From the NCBI RefSeq assembly GCF_025717555.1, contig NZ_JAJIRP010000013.1:62001-126000 (forward strand): a DNA stretch of 64,000 bases, written 5' to 3'. A program made the translations under genes and the position numbers. The DNA comes from Paucibacter sp. B2R-40 (GTDB lineage: Bacteria > Pseudomonadota > Gammaproteobacteria > Burkholderiales > Burkholderiaceae_C). The notes below the pieces were generated by a model. It ran no database searches. It was not told the DNA's origin and was given only the letters and a program-made list of their open reading frames with translations. Below, one piece after another: positions 1 through 9,276 of the stretch; position 1 is the stretch's first letter; each line of letters starts with the position of its first letter.

Positions 1-114
1 ATAGAGCGACAAGAATTTCGAAATCTGCGGTGGAATTTCGAGATTCGATTTGAGCGTGCCGGCGATGATGCCGAACACGAAGAATAGGATGGCGGGATCC
101 AGGAAACTCTGCAT
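1..114 (-). CDS. SbtA-type sodium-dependent bicarbonate transporter permease, 5' fragment
   Basis: Only the first 38 codons lie in the window; the gene continues beyond base 1. The start ATG is at 114–112. The N-terminus reads MQSFLDPAILFFVFG, a hydrophobic opening helix, followed by KSNLEIPPQISKFLSLY. This opening (DPAILFFVFGIIAG then a short polar turn and IP) is characteristic of the SbtA/DUF897 family of inner-membrane sodium-dependent bicarbonate permeases. Function is inferred from this short stretch only. A carbonic anhydrase gene lies 5 kb away, but nothing shows that the two work together. Confidence 0.6.
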   Translation of the reverse strand, partial: MQSFLDPAILFFVFGIIAGTLKSNLEIPPQISKFLSLY

Positions 115-160
115 GGCTAGATTTTTTCTGTTGTTGATGCAGGCGGCAATTGTGTTTCAA

Positions 161-796
161 CTAGAGTTGACGCAGCAACCATGTGGATATTTGCCGCGCG
201 AGCTCAAGCGCCCCTAGGCCCCAGAACCACGCGGCGGCACCGACCAAGACACTGAACAGCAAGGCCAGGGTGGCCATGGCTGCGCCAGCTAAAACAGCCA
301 AGCCATCGCGTGCCGCCAGGCCCAGCCCGAGCAGCATCAAGGCCAGCGCAGGAAGCAGGTTGCCGAACGGGATGGGCAAAATGATCAGTGTCGCCATCAG
401 TGCGACTTTCGCACTCAGGAAGCGGCTTGGCGATCCGTCCGCTAAATCCGTTAGGCGCCGCCGGGTCCAGCGGCCGGATTGAGCATAAAAGCGCGCCATT
501 AGATGCAGGACACGGGTGGCCCAAAGCTTGGACAGGCCGAAGTCTGCGAGCTCCTTCGGCAGTTTGTGGGCGCGCTCTGAATCACCGCGCCAAAGCTTCA
601 TCGCCAAGCCCAACAAGCCCAGGCCCAGGACCGTGCCGACGCCCGGCACCGGCAAGAGGCAGGGTGCTGCCAACAGAATCAATAAACTGCCTAGCCCCGC
701 CGGGCCGTGGGCTGCAGCCAAGTGCTGCAGCTTGATGCCTTGGGCTGGAAGCTCCGCAGCGGCGCTGCGCAAGCGCTCTGACAGGGCGGCGGTCAA
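161..796 (-). CDS. ExoD family exopolysaccharide synthesis membrane protein
   Basis: A 211-residue protein resembling the ExoD family, small inner-membrane proteins linked to exopolysaccharide production in rhizobia, whose biochemical role is not settled. The N-terminal third has a hydrophobic segment with LLILLAAPCLLPVPGVGTVLG (about residues 38–58), and the family's second signature FGNLLPALALMLLGLGL is near residue 145; a last hydrophobic segment lies near 165–195. No ATG is available upstream of the conserved part: the frame opens after a TAG at 812–814, and the most likely start is TTG at 796–794. There is no exopolysaccharide gene cluster nearby, so the process served here is unknown. 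Confidence 0.75.
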   Translation of the reverse strand: MTAALSERLRSAAAELPAQGIKLQHLAAAHGPAGLGSLLILLAAPCLLPVPGVGTVLGLGLLGLAMKLWRGDSERAHKLPKELADFGLSKLWATRVLHLMARFYAQSGRWTRRRLTDLADGSPSRFLSAKVALMATLIILPIPFGNLLPALALMLLGLGLAARDGLAVLAGAAMATLALLFSVLVGAAAWFWGLGALELARQISTWLLRQL

Positions 797-818
797 GCTG
801 TGCTTTGCTTTCTACGCG

Positions 819-1262
819 TCAATGCAGCGCTGCCCAGGCCGTAGGTGCAGCTCCGCTTGAATGTGGGGCCAGCACATGGTGCAGACCCCATTGTTCAAGC
901 GCGCTCAGCAGCAGCAAGGATTCCCCGGCGTCGATGTGCTGGTCGGCCTCGATCACGGTCACGCAGAGTTGCAGCAGCGTCAGGCGCAGCTGCGGGTCAT
1001 CGACTTCGGCCATCAAGGCGGCCATGGTGGCTGGTGCGACGCGGCAGACACCGGCTTCGCTGAGCTCGGCCTGATTCAGCAAATCATGGCAAAGAGCGCG
1101 CATCACCTCTTGCATTTGCAGGCGGTGCAGACCGAGCTGCGCATAGGCATTCGCCTCTTCCAAGGCTTGGAGCTCCACCATCGAGAGGCTGCCGTCGGCA
1201 AGTGCCGCCAGCGACAAGATGCGGGCAGCGGCTTCGGGGCTGTTGCGGGGGTAGTGACGCAT
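819..1262 (-). CDS. TerB-like (TerB superfamily) protein
   Basis: A 147-residue, mostly helical soluble protein beginning MRHYPRNSPEAAARIL. It has two copies of the TerB-type pattern, a helix followed by an acidic turn: LAALADGSLSMVELQ near the N-terminus and TVIEADQHIDAGESLLL near the C-terminus. In the TerB superfamily such acidic turns line a metal site, and members are linked to tellurite resistance or membrane stress. The open frame extends 43 codons upstream to 1391, but that part is low-complexity and would overlap the small ORF at 1285–1440, so the ATG at 1262–1260 is preferred. It lies downstream of that small gene on the same strand. No specific substrate can be named. Confidence 0.6.
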   Translation of the reverse strand: MRHYPRNSPEAAARILSLAALADGSLSMVELQALEEANAYAQLGLHRLQMQEVMRALCHDLLNQAELSEAGVCRVAPATMAALMAEVDDPQLRLTLLQLCVTVIEADQHIDAGESLLLLSALEQWGLHHVLAPHSSGAAPTAWAALH

Positions 1263-1284
1263 GGGTAAAGCTTTTGGACAGTGT

Positions 1285-1440
1285 TCAGAGCAAAAAGAGG
1301 CCGGCGCCGGCAATGGCGCTGGAGGCGCCAATGCCGGCCAAGAGGCGGCCATCGCGGTGGTTCTTGGCCTTGAACTCGATATAGGCCACATAGAGGATGC
1401 TGGCCGCTAACAGTGCGATGGCAATAGCAAGTGCGTTCAT
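1285..1440 (-). CDS. Small membrane protein, 51 residues
   Basis: A 51-residue ORF starting at ATG 1440–1438 and ending at TGA 1287–1285. The sequence begins MNALAIAIALLAASILYVAY, a clear transmembrane segment, followed by the polar stretch IEFKAKNHRDGR and a second short hydrophobic segment ending GAGLFLL. It fits tightly between the TerB-like gene (22 bases downstream) and the YccA-family gene (5 bases upstream), all on the minus strand, so the three may be one transcript. I do not recognise a family. Coding status is inferred from operon-like spacing and a plausible two-helix hairpin topology. Confidence 0.55.
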   Translation of the reverse strand: MNALAIAIALLAASILYVAYIEFKAKNHRDGRLLAGIGASSAIAGAGLFLL

Positions 1441-1444
1441 TTGA

Positions 1445-2161
1445 TTACTCGTCTGTGCCGCCGAAGCCGAACAGGCTCAAGAGGCTGGTGAACAGATTGA
1501 AAATGGACACGAACAGGCTGACGGTGGCGAGCACATAGTTGGTCTCGCCGCCATTAACAATGCGGCTGGTCTCAAACAAGATCAAGCCGGCCGACAACAA
1601 GGCCACCATCGCGGACACTGCCAGGCTCAAAGCCGGGATTTGCAAGAACACGGCGCCCAAGCCGGCCAACAGCGCGATCACCATGCCGGCGAACAGAAAG
1701 CCGCCCATGAAGGAGAAGTCCTTCTTGGTGGTCAGCACATAGGACGACAGGGCCAAGAAGGTAGCGCCGGTGGCGGCCAGCGCCAACATGATGGTTTGCG
1801 CGCCACCCGGCAAGGCCAGCGACTTGGCCAACACCGGGCCCAGGCTGTAGCCCATGAAGCCGGTCAGGGCGAACACGGCCGGGATGGCCCAGCCGCTGTT
1901 TTGCAGCTTGTGGATGGCAAACAGCAGACCGAAAGTGGCGCCGAGCGTCAAGATCAGGCCGGGTGCCGGCAGCTTCATGGCCACCCCTGCGGCAGCGACG
2001 GCGGCGCTGAACAGCAGTGTCATCGACAGCAGGGCGTAGGTATTGCGCAAGACGCGGGCGGTGGCCGGGCTGCTGACGGCGGATGGGTCTCGGCTGCCGC
2101 TGTGTTGCTCGATGCTGTCAATCACGGCAGGGCTGGCGTAGGTTTTGGTGGCGGTTTCCAT
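1445..2161 (-). CDS. Bax inhibitor-1/YccA family membrane protein
   Basis: A 238-residue integral membrane protein of the Bax inhibitor-1 (BI-1/YccA) family. The first 40 residues are polar and cytoplasmic; from ARVLRNTYALLSMTLLFSA about seven hydrophobic helices follow, ending in VSIFNLFTSLLSLFGF. Family features visible are LRNTY before helix 1 and the YxLATVSLFVSIFNLFTSLL-type last helix with the usual conserved acidic surroundings. Bacterial members are proposed calcium-leak channels or partners of FtsH; which applies here is not shown. Length is normal (about 220–240). The start has ATG at 2161. Confidence 0.88.
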   Translation of the reverse strand: METATKTYASPAVIDSIEQHSGSRDPSAVSSPATARVLRNTYALLSMTLLFSAAVAAAGVAMKLPAPGLILTLGATFGLLFAIHKLQNSGWAIPAVFALTGFMGYSLGPVLAKSLALPGGAQTIMLALAATGATFLALSSYVLTTKKDFSFMGGFLFAGMVIALLAGLGAVFLQIPALSLAVSAMVALLSAGLILFETSRIVNGGETNYVLATVSLFVSIFNLFTSLLSLFGFGGTDE

Positions 2162-2198
2162 GATGGGGTGTTCTTTCGCTCGAAAAGGGTTGATCGGA

Positions 2199-2555
2199 TC
2201 AGCGCTCGCTGGATGCGGCAGCTTCGAACTGCAGGCGCTTGTCGCCGCGCGGGTGGCTGCGGCCGCGCTGCCAGGCTTTCACCAAGGCATGCGCTGCGCG
2301 GGTCAGGGCGGCCTCGAAAGCGGCGCGCCAGGCTTTTGCCGTGGCGACGATCACCAGCGTGCCGGCGCCATGCGTGCGCAACTCCAGCGTGCAGCGCTTG
2401 TCAATGCCGCCGCGCGGGCCGTTGACATCACTCATTTGTACGCGGGCAAGGGGGACGTTCAAGGCAACACGGCGCATAGCAAAGCGCAGCCGTTCGGTCG
2501 CGACCTCGCGCAGTGCCAGCGCGTCGGCATCTTTGGATTCGAAATGGACTTGCAT
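2199..2555 (-). CDS. HPF/RaiA-like ribosome-associated protein
   Basis: A 118-residue protein starting MQVHFESKDADALALREVA. It matches the HPF/YfiA (RaiA) fold: a beta strand, a helix with R/K, then VQMSDVNGPRGGIDKRCTLEL, the strand pair typical of betaproteobacterial short HPF-like proteins, and a C-terminal helix AWRAAFEAALTRAAHALVKAW. Such proteins bind the 30S subunit or 70S dimers in stationary phase; the extended basic tail (RGRSHPRGDKR) suits RNA binding. The frame is open upstream to 3218, but that part is antisense to the LysR gene and is not coding. It is transcribed divergently from the LysR gene at 2673. Confidence 0.7.
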   Translation of the reverse strand: MQVHFESKDADALALREVATERLRFAMRRVALNVPLARVQMSDVNGPRGGIDKRCTLELRTHGAGTLVIVATAKAWRAAFEAALTRAAHALVKAWQRGRSHPRGDKRLQFEAAASSER

Positions 2556-2672
2556 ATCGGAACTCTTATGGGCTTGAAGGTGAACGAAGAATAGGTTGCC
2601 GCGGCAAAATGAAAAAGCAGATAATCGCGCAACAATACTTCTGTTTAACATGATGAATAGCGGGGCCAAGCG

Positions 2673-3557
2673 ATGAGTCTGAGCTACAGCTACAAGCATC
2701 TTTATTATTTTTGGGTGGTGGCCAAGGAGGGCGGCGTGTCGCGCGCGGCCGACCGGCTGGGCATGGCCGTACAGACCGTCAGCACGCAGGTGCGGGAGCT
2801 GGAGCGCGCCCTGGGCTACGCCTTGCTGAAGCCGGCCGGGCGCGGCTTGGTGCTGACCGAGGCGGGGCAGGTGGCCTTGCAGCAAGCCGACCAGATCTTT
2901 CAACTGGGCGAGCAATTGCCCGGCTTGGTGCGCGACGCCGCCAGCACGCCGACCGTGCGCTTGGCGGTGGGCATCTCGAATGGCCTGCCCAAGCTGGCGG
3001 TGCGGCGCCTGCTGTTGCCGGTGATGGATGAGCCGGGCTTGCGCCTGCTCTGCCATGAGGACCAATTCGAAGGCTTGCTGAGCGAGCTGGCCTTGCACCG
3101 CCTGGATGTGGTGTTGGCCGATCGGGCGGCGCCGGCCAATCCGAATCTGAAGGTCTACAGCCATTCGCTCGGGGCGTCGCCGATGGCGTGGTACGCACCG
3201 GAAGCGTTCTATGAGCAAGCAGTTGCCGACTTCCCGCGCTCGCTGGCCAAGGTGCCTGTCCTGCTACCGACCACGCATTCGGCGGTGCGGGCGCGCATCG
3301 ATCAATGGTTCGAGCGCCTGGGCGTGCAGCCCTGCATCGCCGGCGAGTTTGAGGACAGTGCCTTGCTGGCCACCTTTGGCGGCGGCGGCATGGGCGTGTT
3401 TCCGGCCACCGAGCTGGTGCAGGACAAGCTGATCTCCCGCTATGACTTGCGCCGCGTCGGCGATTGCGAGGGCGTGCAGGAGAATTTTTTCGCCATCGGG
3501 GCGGACAAAAAGGTGGCTCACCCCCTGATTCGGCGCCTTCTGCAAGCTTGGCATTGA
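2673..3557 (+). CDS. LysR family transcriptional regulator, NhaR-like
   Basis: A 294-residue LysR-type regulator. The opening YSYKHLYYFWVVAKEGGVSR with SRAADRLGMAVQTVSTQVRELE is the N-terminal winged helix-turn-helix (about residues 4–62) and is of the NhaR subgroup, which starts NYKHLYYFWVVAKEGS. The remainder is the periplasmic-binding-like effector domain, including GISNGLPKLAVRRLL and the C-terminal GGGGMGVFPATEL. NhaR in E. coli responds to sodium; the effector here is unknown. No antiporter gene is adjacent: the next gene downstream is ivd, whose own control region (palindrome at 3571–3596) begins 14 bases after this stop codon. The start ATG at 2673 agrees with the family's N-terminus. 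Confidence 0.8.
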   Translation: MSLSYSYKHLYYFWVVAKEGGVSRAADRLGMAVQTVSTQVRELERALGYALLKPAGRGLVLTEAGQVALQQADQIFQLGEQLPGLVRDAASTPTVRLAVGISNGLPKLAVRRLLLPVMDEPGLRLLCHEDQFEGLLSELALHRLDVVLADRAAPANPNLKVYSHSLGASPMAWYAPEAFYEQAVADFPRSLAKVPVLLPTTHSAVRARIDQWFERLGVQPCIAGEFEDSALLATFGGGGMGVFPATELVQDKLISRYDLRRVGDCEGVQENFFAIGADKKVAHPLIRRLLQAWH

Positions 3558-3570
3558 ACTAGAATCGGTC

Positions 3571-3596
3571 GGTTGACGTTTACGTAAGCGTCAACC
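3571..3596. promoter_or_regulatory. 26-bp palindrome upstream of ivd (putative branched-chain acyl-CoA regulator site)
   Basis: Arms GGTTGACG and CGTCAACC flank TTTACGTAAG. The 26 bases are palindromic except for one pair in the centre. It lies 56 bases before the ivd start. A nearly identical perfect 20-bp palindrome lies upstream of icmF (41068–41087). Sites of this size upstream of leucine/isovalerate genes in proteobacteria are bound by regulators such as LiuR (MerR family) or LiuQ (TetR family); which one acts here is not known and no such gene is in the window. Confidence 0.65.
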
Positions 3597-3651
3597 AAAA
3601 AACACGCAGACGGCCTTACGATGGCCGGCGCCAAACAATCCTGGAGACGCT

Positions 3652-4830
3652 ATGAACTTGCCCGGCCTGAATTTCCAACTTGGTGAAGACATCGACGCGC
3701 TGCGCGATGCCGTGCGTGACTTTGCACAAGCCGAGATCGCGCCACGTGCGGCCGAGATCGATCACTCCGACCAGTTCCCGATGGACCTGTGGCGCAAGAT
3801 GGGCGATCTGGGCGTGCTGGGCATCACCGTCGGCGAGGAATATGGCGGCGCGAACATGGGCTATCTGGCCCACATGATCGCGATGGAAGAAATCAGCCGA
3901 GCCTCCGCCTCGGTGGGCCTGAGCTATGGCGCGCACAGCAATCTGTGCGTGAACCAGATCAAGCGCAATGGCAATGCCGCGCAAAAAGCCAAATACCTGC
4001 CCAAGCTGATCAGCGGCGAGCATGTCGGTGCGCTGGCAATGAGTGAGCCGGGGGCTGGCTCTGACGTGCTGAGCATGAAGCTGCGGGCAGAAGACAAAGG
4101 CGGCTACTTTCTGCTCAACGGCAGCAAGATGTGGATCACCAACGGCCCCGACGCCGATACCTTGGTGGTCTATGCGAAGAGCGAGCCCGAGCTGGGTGCG
4201 CGCGGCGTGACCGCCTTTTTGATCGAAAAAGGCATGCCGGGATTCAGCGTCGCTCAAAAGCTCGACAAGCTCGGCATGCGCGGCAGCCACACCGGCGAGC
4301 TGGTGTTCCAAAACGTGGAAGTGCCGGCCGAGAACGTGCTGGGTACGCTCAATGGCGGCGCCAAGGTCTTGATGAGCGGCCTGGACTATGAACGCGCGGT
4401 CTTGACCGGCGGCCCGCTGGGCATCATGCAAAGCGTGATGGACAACGTGATCCCCTACATCCACGACCGCAAGCAGTTCGGCCAAAGCATCGGCGAATTC
4501 CAGCTGATTCAGGGCAAGGTCGCGGACATGTATACCGTGTTGCAGGCCGGCCGCTCTTTCGCTTACACCGTTGCCAAGAACCTCGACCTGCTCGGCGCCG
4601 AGCATGTGCGCCAGGTGCGCAAGGACTGCGCATCGGTGATTCTGTGGACGGCCGAGAAAGCCACCTGGATGGCCGGTGAGGGCGTGCAGATCTTTGGCGG
4701 CAATGGCTATATCAATGAATACCCGCTGGGCCGGCTCTGGCGCGACGCCAAGCTGTATGAAATCGGGGCGGGCACTTCCGAGATTCGGCGCATGTTGATT
4801 GGCCGTGAGTTGTTCGCCGAAACCATGTGA
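3652..4830 (+). CDS. ivd: Isovaleryl-CoA dehydrogenase
   Basis: A 392-residue flavoprotein oxidising isovaleryl-CoA to 3-methylcrotonyl-CoA in leucine breakdown, passing electrons to ETF. Acyl-CoA dehydrogenase features are in order: N-terminal helical domain, [16 protein letters not shown] (flavin/substrate binding, about residue 132), [16 protein letters not shown], and the C-terminal [17 protein letters not shown]. The catalytic glutamate of the isovaleryl class is in [18 protein letters not shown] (Glu247), not in the C-terminal loop where GAGTS replaces YEGTS; this separates it from ordinary short-chain dehydrogenases. Length matches the family. It is preceded by the 3571–3596 palindrome and followed after 25 bases by can. 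The other liu genes (carboxylase, lyase) are not in the window. Confidence 0.93.
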   Translation: MNLPGLNFQLGEDIDALRDAVRDFAQAEIAPRAAEIDHSDQFPMDLWRKMGDLGVLGITVGEEYGGANMGYLAHMIAMEEISRASASVGLSYGAHSNLCVNQIKRNGNAAQKAKYLPKLISGEHVGALAMSEPGAGSDVLSMKLRAEDKGGYFLLNGSKMWITNGPDADTLVVYAKSEPELGARGVTAFLIEKGMPGFSVAQKLDKLGMRGSHTGELVFQNVEVPAENVLGTLNGGAKVLMSGLDYERAVLTGGPLGIMQSVMDNVIPYIHDRKQFGQSIGEFQLIQGKVADMYTVLQAGRSFAYTVAKNLDLLGAEHVRQVRKDCASVILWTAEKATWMAGEGVQIFGGNGYINEYPLGRLWRDAKLYEIGAGTSEIRRMLIGRELFAETM

Positions 4831-4855
4831 AACCGCTCACCGCGACAATGCCCGC

Positions 4856-5536
4856 ATGACTACTGAACTCAAAGAACTGCTGGACAGCAACAAGCATTGG
4901 GCGGCCGAGACCGAATCGCGGGAGCCCGGCTTCTTTTCGCGCCTGCTGAAGCAGCAAACGCCGCAATACCTGTGGATTGGCTGCGCCGACAGCCGCGTGC
5001 CGGCCAACGAGCTGGTCAATCTGCTGCCGGGCGAGTTGTTCGTGCACCGCAATGTGGCCAATGTGGTCGTGCACTCGGATCTGAATTGCCTGTCGGTGAT
5101 GCAGTTCGCGGTTGATGCCTTGAAGGTCAAGCATGTGATCGTGGTTGGGCATTCCGGCTGTGGTGGCGTCAAGGCTGCTTTGAACGACACGCGCACGGGC
5201 CTTGCCGATAACTGGTTACGTCATGTGCAGGATGTGCGCAACCACCATCAGGAATGGCTGGACACGGTGCCATCCGCGCAGCGCGTAGACGCCTTGTGCG
5301 AGCTCAATGTGCTGGAGCAGGCTCGCAATGCCTGCCAGACCACGGTGGTGCAAGACGCCTGGGCGCGCGGTCAGGAAATCGTCGTGCATGGCTGGGTTTA
5401 CGGCCTGCACAACGGCTTGCTGGAGGATCTGCGCATCACGGCGGCTTCGGCCGAGCAGGTCGGCCCGGCTTTTTCACGCGCCTTGAGCGCGGTCAAGCTG
5501 CGCTATGACAGGCAGCGGCTACAGTCGGCCGACTGA
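4856..5536 (+). CDS. can: Beta-class carbonic anhydrase
   Basis: A 226-residue zinc enzyme interconverting CO2 and bicarbonate. Zinc ligands and the Asp–Arg dyad are visible: CADSR gives Cys43, Asp45 and Arg47, and HSGCGG gives His99 and Cys102, at nearly the same positions as in E. coli Can. The open frame starts at 4799 inside ivd, but [16 protein letters not shown] at 4856 is the family N-terminus. It sits between ivd and aceK, and the bicarbonate it supplies would suit the biotin carboxylases of leucine and propionyl-CoA catabolism as well as general metabolism; that link is inferred. Confidence 0.93.
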   Translation: MTTELKELLDSNKHWAAETESREPGFFSRLLKQQTPQYLWIGCADSRVPANELVNLLPGELFVHRNVANVVVHSDLNCLSVMQFAVDALKVKHVIVVGHSGCGGVKAALNDTRTGLADNWLRHVQDVRNHHQEWLDTVPSAQRVDALCELNVLEQARNACQTTVVQDAWARGQEIVVHGWVYGLHNGLLEDLRITAASAEQVGPAFSRALSAVKLRYDRQRLQSAD

Positions 5537-5555
5537 TTCAACGCCGAGGCCGCCA

Positions 5556-7397
5556 ATGTTCCCGCAAAAGCTGACCGACTCCCGAGCGTTCGAAATAGCG
5601 CAGGCGATGTTGGGCGGCTTCAATCGGCATTACGGCCTCTTTCGCGCTACCTCGGCCGCTGCGAAGGGGCGTTTTGAGCGCGCCGACTGGCATGGCCAGC
5701 AGCGTGCTCAGCGCGAGCGTATCGAGTTCTACGACGTGCGGGTCGATGAGGCGATCGCGATGCTGGAGCAGCGTTTCCAGACCAGCAGTTTGCCCATGGA
5801 CGTCTGGCAGCAGGTCAAGCTGCATTACATCGGCTTGCTGATCGACCACCACCAGCCCGAGCTGGCCGAGACCTTCTTCAATTCGGTCTGCACGCGCGTG
5901 CTGCACCACGGCTACTTCCACAACGACTTCATCTTTGTGCGTCCCGCCGTCTCGACCGAATACATCGAGAACGAAGAGCCGGCCGCCAAGCCGACCTACC
6001 GGGCCTATTACCCGACACCCGCCAATATGCGCGAGACCATGCGCCGCGTGGTCACCAACTTCCAGCTCGACCTGGAGTTCGAGGACCTAGGGCGCGATGT
6101 GGATTGGGTGCTCAATGCGGTGCGCAGGGAGTTGGGCAACTTCCGCTGGCGCACCAATTTCCAGATCCAGGTTTTGTCCAGCCTGTTTTATCGCAACAAA
6201 GGCGCCTACCTGGTCGGCAAGATCATCAACGGCTTTACCGAGACGCCGTTTGCCTTGCCCATTCTGCACCGCGAGCCGCGCGGCAAAGGCCAAGACGCTT
6301 TGCTTTATATCGACGCGATGCTGTTCGGCGAAGACGATCTGCTGATGCTGTTCAGCTTCGCACGCGCCTACTTCATGGTCGATATGGAGGTGCCGAGTGC
6401 ATTTGTGGCCTTTTTGCGCTCGATGATGCCGCGCAAACCGCGCGCTGAAATCTACAGCGCCATTGGCCTGCAAAAGCATGGCAAGAATCTGTTTTACCGC
6501 GACTTCCTCTATCACCTGCGCCATTCCTCCGACAAGTTCCGTATCGCACCCGGCATCAAGGGCATGGTGATGCTGGTGTTCGACTTGCCGTCCTACCCCT
6601 TCGTCTTCAAGCTGATCAAGGATTTCTTCCCGGCGCAAAAAGAAACCAGCCGCGAGCTGATTCAAAGCAAGTATTTGCTGGTCAAACAGCATGACCGGGT
6701 CGGCCGCATGGCGGACACGCTGGAATACTCTAATGTCGCATTCCCTCGCCACCGTTTCGAGGATGAGTTGGTGGCGGAGTTGAAGCATTTTTGCCCCAGC
6801 TTGCTGGAGATCAAGGGCGATGACCTGGTCTTGAAGCATGTCTACATCGAGCGCCGCATGGTGCCGCTGAACATCTATCTGCAAGAGGCCACACCGGCGC
6901 AGATGGAGCATGCGGTGCTGGAATACGGCAATGCGATCAAAGACCTGCTCGCGGCCAATATCTTCCCCGGCGATATGTTGTGGAAGAACTTCGGTGTCAC
7001 CCGCCACGGCAAGGTCGTGTTCTATGACTACGACGAAATCGAGTACATGACCGATTGCAACTTCCGCCATGTGCCGCAGCCGCGCAATGAGGAAGAAGAA
7101 ATGTCGGGCGAGATTTGGTACCGAGTCGGCCCGCGCGATGTTTTTCCCGAGACCTTCGGCCCCTTCTTGCTCGGCCACCCCGGTGTGCGCGAGCTGTTCA
7201 TGCGCCACCATGCCGATCTGCTCGACGCCGACTATTGGCAGCAACACAAGCTGCGCATTCAGGCCGGCCATGTGCACGACGTCTTTCCCTACGACCCGCA
7301 CAAACGCTTTGCCTACACGGCGGGTCAGAACAAGCATCCCCATGTCGATGGTGCAGCGCTGATCGCAGCCAGCCATCACGATCTTCCCGTCCAGTAA
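5556..7397 (+). CDS. aceK: Isocitrate dehydrogenase kinase/phosphatase
   Basis: A 613-residue bifunctional enzyme that phosphorylates and dephosphorylates isocitrate dehydrogenase, directing carbon into the glyoxylate bypass during growth on acetate, fatty acids or leucine. Family landmarks are the N-terminal regulatory part, [20 protein letters not shown] (nucleotide-binding region), [18 protein letters not shown], and the catalytic-type segment [20 protein letters not shown] with aspartates in FYDYDEI. Length is near the E. coli protein plus a short C-terminal tail. The frame is open from 5505, but ATG 5556 ([19 protein letters not shown]) is the conserved start. Isocitrate lyase and malate synthase are not nearby, unlike the E. 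coli aceBAK operon. Confidence 0.95.
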   Translation: MFPQKLTDSRAFEIAQAMLGGFNRHYGLFRATSAAAKGRFERADWHGQQRAQRERIEFYDVRVDEAIAMLEQRFQTSSLPMDVWQQVKLHYIGLLIDHHQPELAETFFNSVCTRVLHHGYFHNDFIFVRPAVSTEYIENEEPAAKPTYRAYYPTPANMRETMRRVVTNFQLDLEFEDLGRDVDWVLNAVRRELGNFRWRTNFQIQVLSSLFYRNKGAYLVGKIINGFTETPFALPILHREPRGKGQDALLYIDAMLFGEDDLLMLFSFARAYFMVDMEVPSAFVAFLRSMMPRKPRAEIYSAIGLQKHGKNLFYRDFLYHLRHSSDKFRIAPGIKGMVMLVFDLPSYPFVFKLIKDFFPAQKETSRELIQSKYLLVKQHDRVGRMADTLEYSNVAFPRHRFEDELVAELKHFCPSLLEIKGDDLVLKHVYIERRMVPLNIYLQEATPAQMEHAVLEYGNAIKDLLAANIFPGDMLWKNFGVTRHGKVVFYDYDEIEYMTDCNFRHVPQPRNEEEEMSGEIWYRVGPRDVFPETFGPFLLGHPGVRELFMRHHADLLDADYWQQHKLRIQAGHVHDVFPYDPHKRFAYTAGQNKHPHVDGAALIAASHHDLPVQ

Positions 7398-7414
7398 CTA
7401 TTTAGGAGCACACC

Positions 7415-8593
7415 ATGTCTGATTCCATCGTCATTGTTTCCGCCGCCCGCACCCCCATCGGCGGTTTGTTGGGTGATTTCGCCGGCTTGCAGGCCTGGGA
7501 GTTGGCCGCTGTGGCCATCAAGGCGGCAGTCGAGCGTGCCGGTGTCCCCGGCGACGCGATTCAAGAGGCCTTCATCGGCAACTGCCTGATGGCCGGTCAA
7601 GGCCAGGCCCCGGCGCGCCAAGCGGTGCTGAAGGCCGGCCTGCCGCAGTCGGTTGGTGCAGTGACCTTGAGCAAGATGTGTGGCGCCGGCATGCGCGCCA
7701 CCATGTTCGCGCATGACACGCTGAAGGCCGAGAGCGCCGACATCCTGATCGCAGGCGGCATGGAAAGCATGACCAATGCGCCGCACCTGATGTTCGCTCG
7801 CAAAGGCATCAAGTACGGCGCCGCGCAGATGTATGACCATATGGCGCTGGACGGTCTGGAAGATGCTTACCAGCGCGGCAAGGCCATGGGCGTGTTCGCC
7901 GAGCAATGCGTGGCCAAGTACGGCTTCACGCGTGAAGCGCAGGACGCCTTCGCGATTGCTTCGACCGAGCGCGCCAAGCGCGCCAACGAGGACGGCAGCT
8001 TCGCCTGGGAAATGGCGCCGGTGACGGTCGCCGGTCGTGCCGGTGACACCGTCTTCAGCCGCGACGAGCAGCCCTTCAAAGCCAAGCTGGACAAGATCGC
8101 CGGCCTCAAAGCCGCCTTCGTCAAAGACGGCACCATCACCGCCGCCACCTCCTCAAGCATCTCCGACGGCGCCGCTGCCATGGTCTTGATGCGCGAGAGC
8201 CATGCCGCCAAACTCGGCCTGACGCCGGTCGCTCGCATCGTCGGCCATGCCGTGCACGCGAACGCGCCGGAGTGGTTCACCACCGCCCCGGTCGGCGCGA
8301 TCCAAAAGCTCTTGGCCAAGAACGGCTGGGATGCCAAGAGCGTCGATCTGTGGGAAGTCAACGAAGCCTTCGCGGCCGTCACGATGGCAGCGATGGCCGA
8401 GTTCAAACTGCCGCACGAGATCGTCAACGTCAACGGTGGTGCGGTCGCCTTGGGCCACCCGATCGGCGCGTCCGGTGCCCGCATCCTGGTGACCCTGATC
8501 GGCGCCTTGAAGCACCGCGGCCTGAAGCGCGGCGTGGCCGCGCTGTGCATCGGCGGCGGCGAGGCGACTGCGATGGGCGTTGAGCTGATCTGA
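7415..8593 (+). CDS. Acetyl-CoA C-acetyltransferase (thiolase)
   Basis: A 392-residue thiolase that condenses or cleaves acyl-CoA/acetyl-CoA. The nucleophilic cysteine is Cys89 in SKMCGAGMRA; the C-terminal catalytic histidine is in GGAVALGHPIGASGAR and the second cysteine in CIGGGEATAMGVE. Length and motifs match biosynthetic/degradative thiolases of the AtoB/PhaA type; preference for acetoacetyl-CoA or longer substrates cannot be read. AGGAG precedes the ATG. The stop TGA overlaps the next gene's ATG by one base, indicating a translationally coupled thiolase–SDR–dehydrogenase set. Confidence 0.92.
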   Translation: MSDSIVIVSAARTPIGGLLGDFAGLQAWELAAVAIKAAVERAGVPGDAIQEAFIGNCLMAGQGQAPARQAVLKAGLPQSVGAVTLSKMCGAGMRATMFAHDTLKAESADILIAGGMESMTNAPHLMFARKGIKYGAAQMYDHMALDGLEDAYQRGKAMGVFAEQCVAKYGFTREAQDAFAIASTERAKRANEDGSFAWEMAPVTVAGRAGDTVFSRDEQPFKAKLDKIAGLKAAFVKDGTITAATSSSISDGAAAMVLMRESHAAKLGLTPVARIVGHAVHANAPEWFTTAPVGAIQKLLAKNGWDAKSVDLWEVNEAFAAVTMAAMAEFKLPHEIVNVNGGAVALGHPIGASGARILVTLIGALKHRGLKRGVAALCIGGGEATAMGVELI

Positions 8594-9261
8594 TGGCGCA
8601 GACCCTGATCATCGGCGCCTCGCGCGGCATCGGCCTGGAGTTCGTGCGCCAATGCCGCGCCGCTGGTGACAAGGTCGTCGGCACGGCGCGCAGCGAGGCC
8701 GGTCTGGCCTTGGTGCAGGCCGAAGGTGCCACCGCGATCAAGCTGGATATTGCAGACACGGCCAGCGCGTCCGGCCTGGCCTGGCAGATCGACGGCTACC
8801 AGTTTGATCAAGTACTGTTCGTGGCCGGCGTGTTCGGCCCGCGCAGTGCCGGCCTGCAAACGCCCACCGAGGCCGATTTCGATGCCGTCATGCATGCCAA
8901 TGTGCTGGGGCCTATGCGAGTCTTGCCGCAACTGGTGGACGCCTTGGCGCCGGGTGCAAAGCTGGGCGTGCTGTCCTCGCGCATGGGCTCGATAAGCCTG
9001 CGCGACAGCAGCGGCGGCTGGCTCTACCGGGCGTCCAAGGCGGCGGTCAACTCGGTGCTCAAAGATGCTTCGATCGCCTTGCGTGGCCGTGCGATCTGCA
9101 TCAGTTTTCACCCCGGCTGGGTGCGCACCGAGATGGGCGGCGAAGGCGCCGACATCGATGTGAGGACCAGTGTGGCCGGCATGCGGGCCGTGCTGGCCGG
9201 CTTGAAGCCGGCCGACAACGGCAGCTTTTTCAATTACGACGGCCAGCCCCTGGCCTGGTGA
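8593..9261 (+). CDS. SDR family oxidoreductase
   Basis: A 222-residue short-chain dehydrogenase. The nucleotide-binding motif is LIIGASRGIGLEF at the N-terminus; ARSEAG follows the second strand, suggesting NADP(H); NVLGP takes the place of NNAG, LSSRMGSI supplies the catalytic serine, and YRASKAAVN is the Tyr–Lys pair. It resembles the CsgA-like single-domain SDRs. It shares one base with the thiolase stop codon (TGATG) and is 15 bases before the acyl-CoA dehydrogenase, so it likely acts on a related hydroxyacyl or ketone intermediate, though the substrate is unknown. Confidence 0.85.
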   Translation: MAQTLIIGASRGIGLEFVRQCRAAGDKVVGTARSEAGLALVQAEGATAIKLDIADTASASGLAWQIDGYQFDQVLFVAGVFGPRSAGLQTPTEADFDAVMHANVLGPMRVLPQLVDALAPGAKLGVLSSRMGSISLRDSSGGWLYRASKAAVNSVLKDASIALRGRAICISFHPGWVRTEMGGEGADIDVRTSVAGMRAVLAGLKPADNGSFFNYDGQPLAW

Positions 9262-9276
9262 CGAGACAAAATCAAT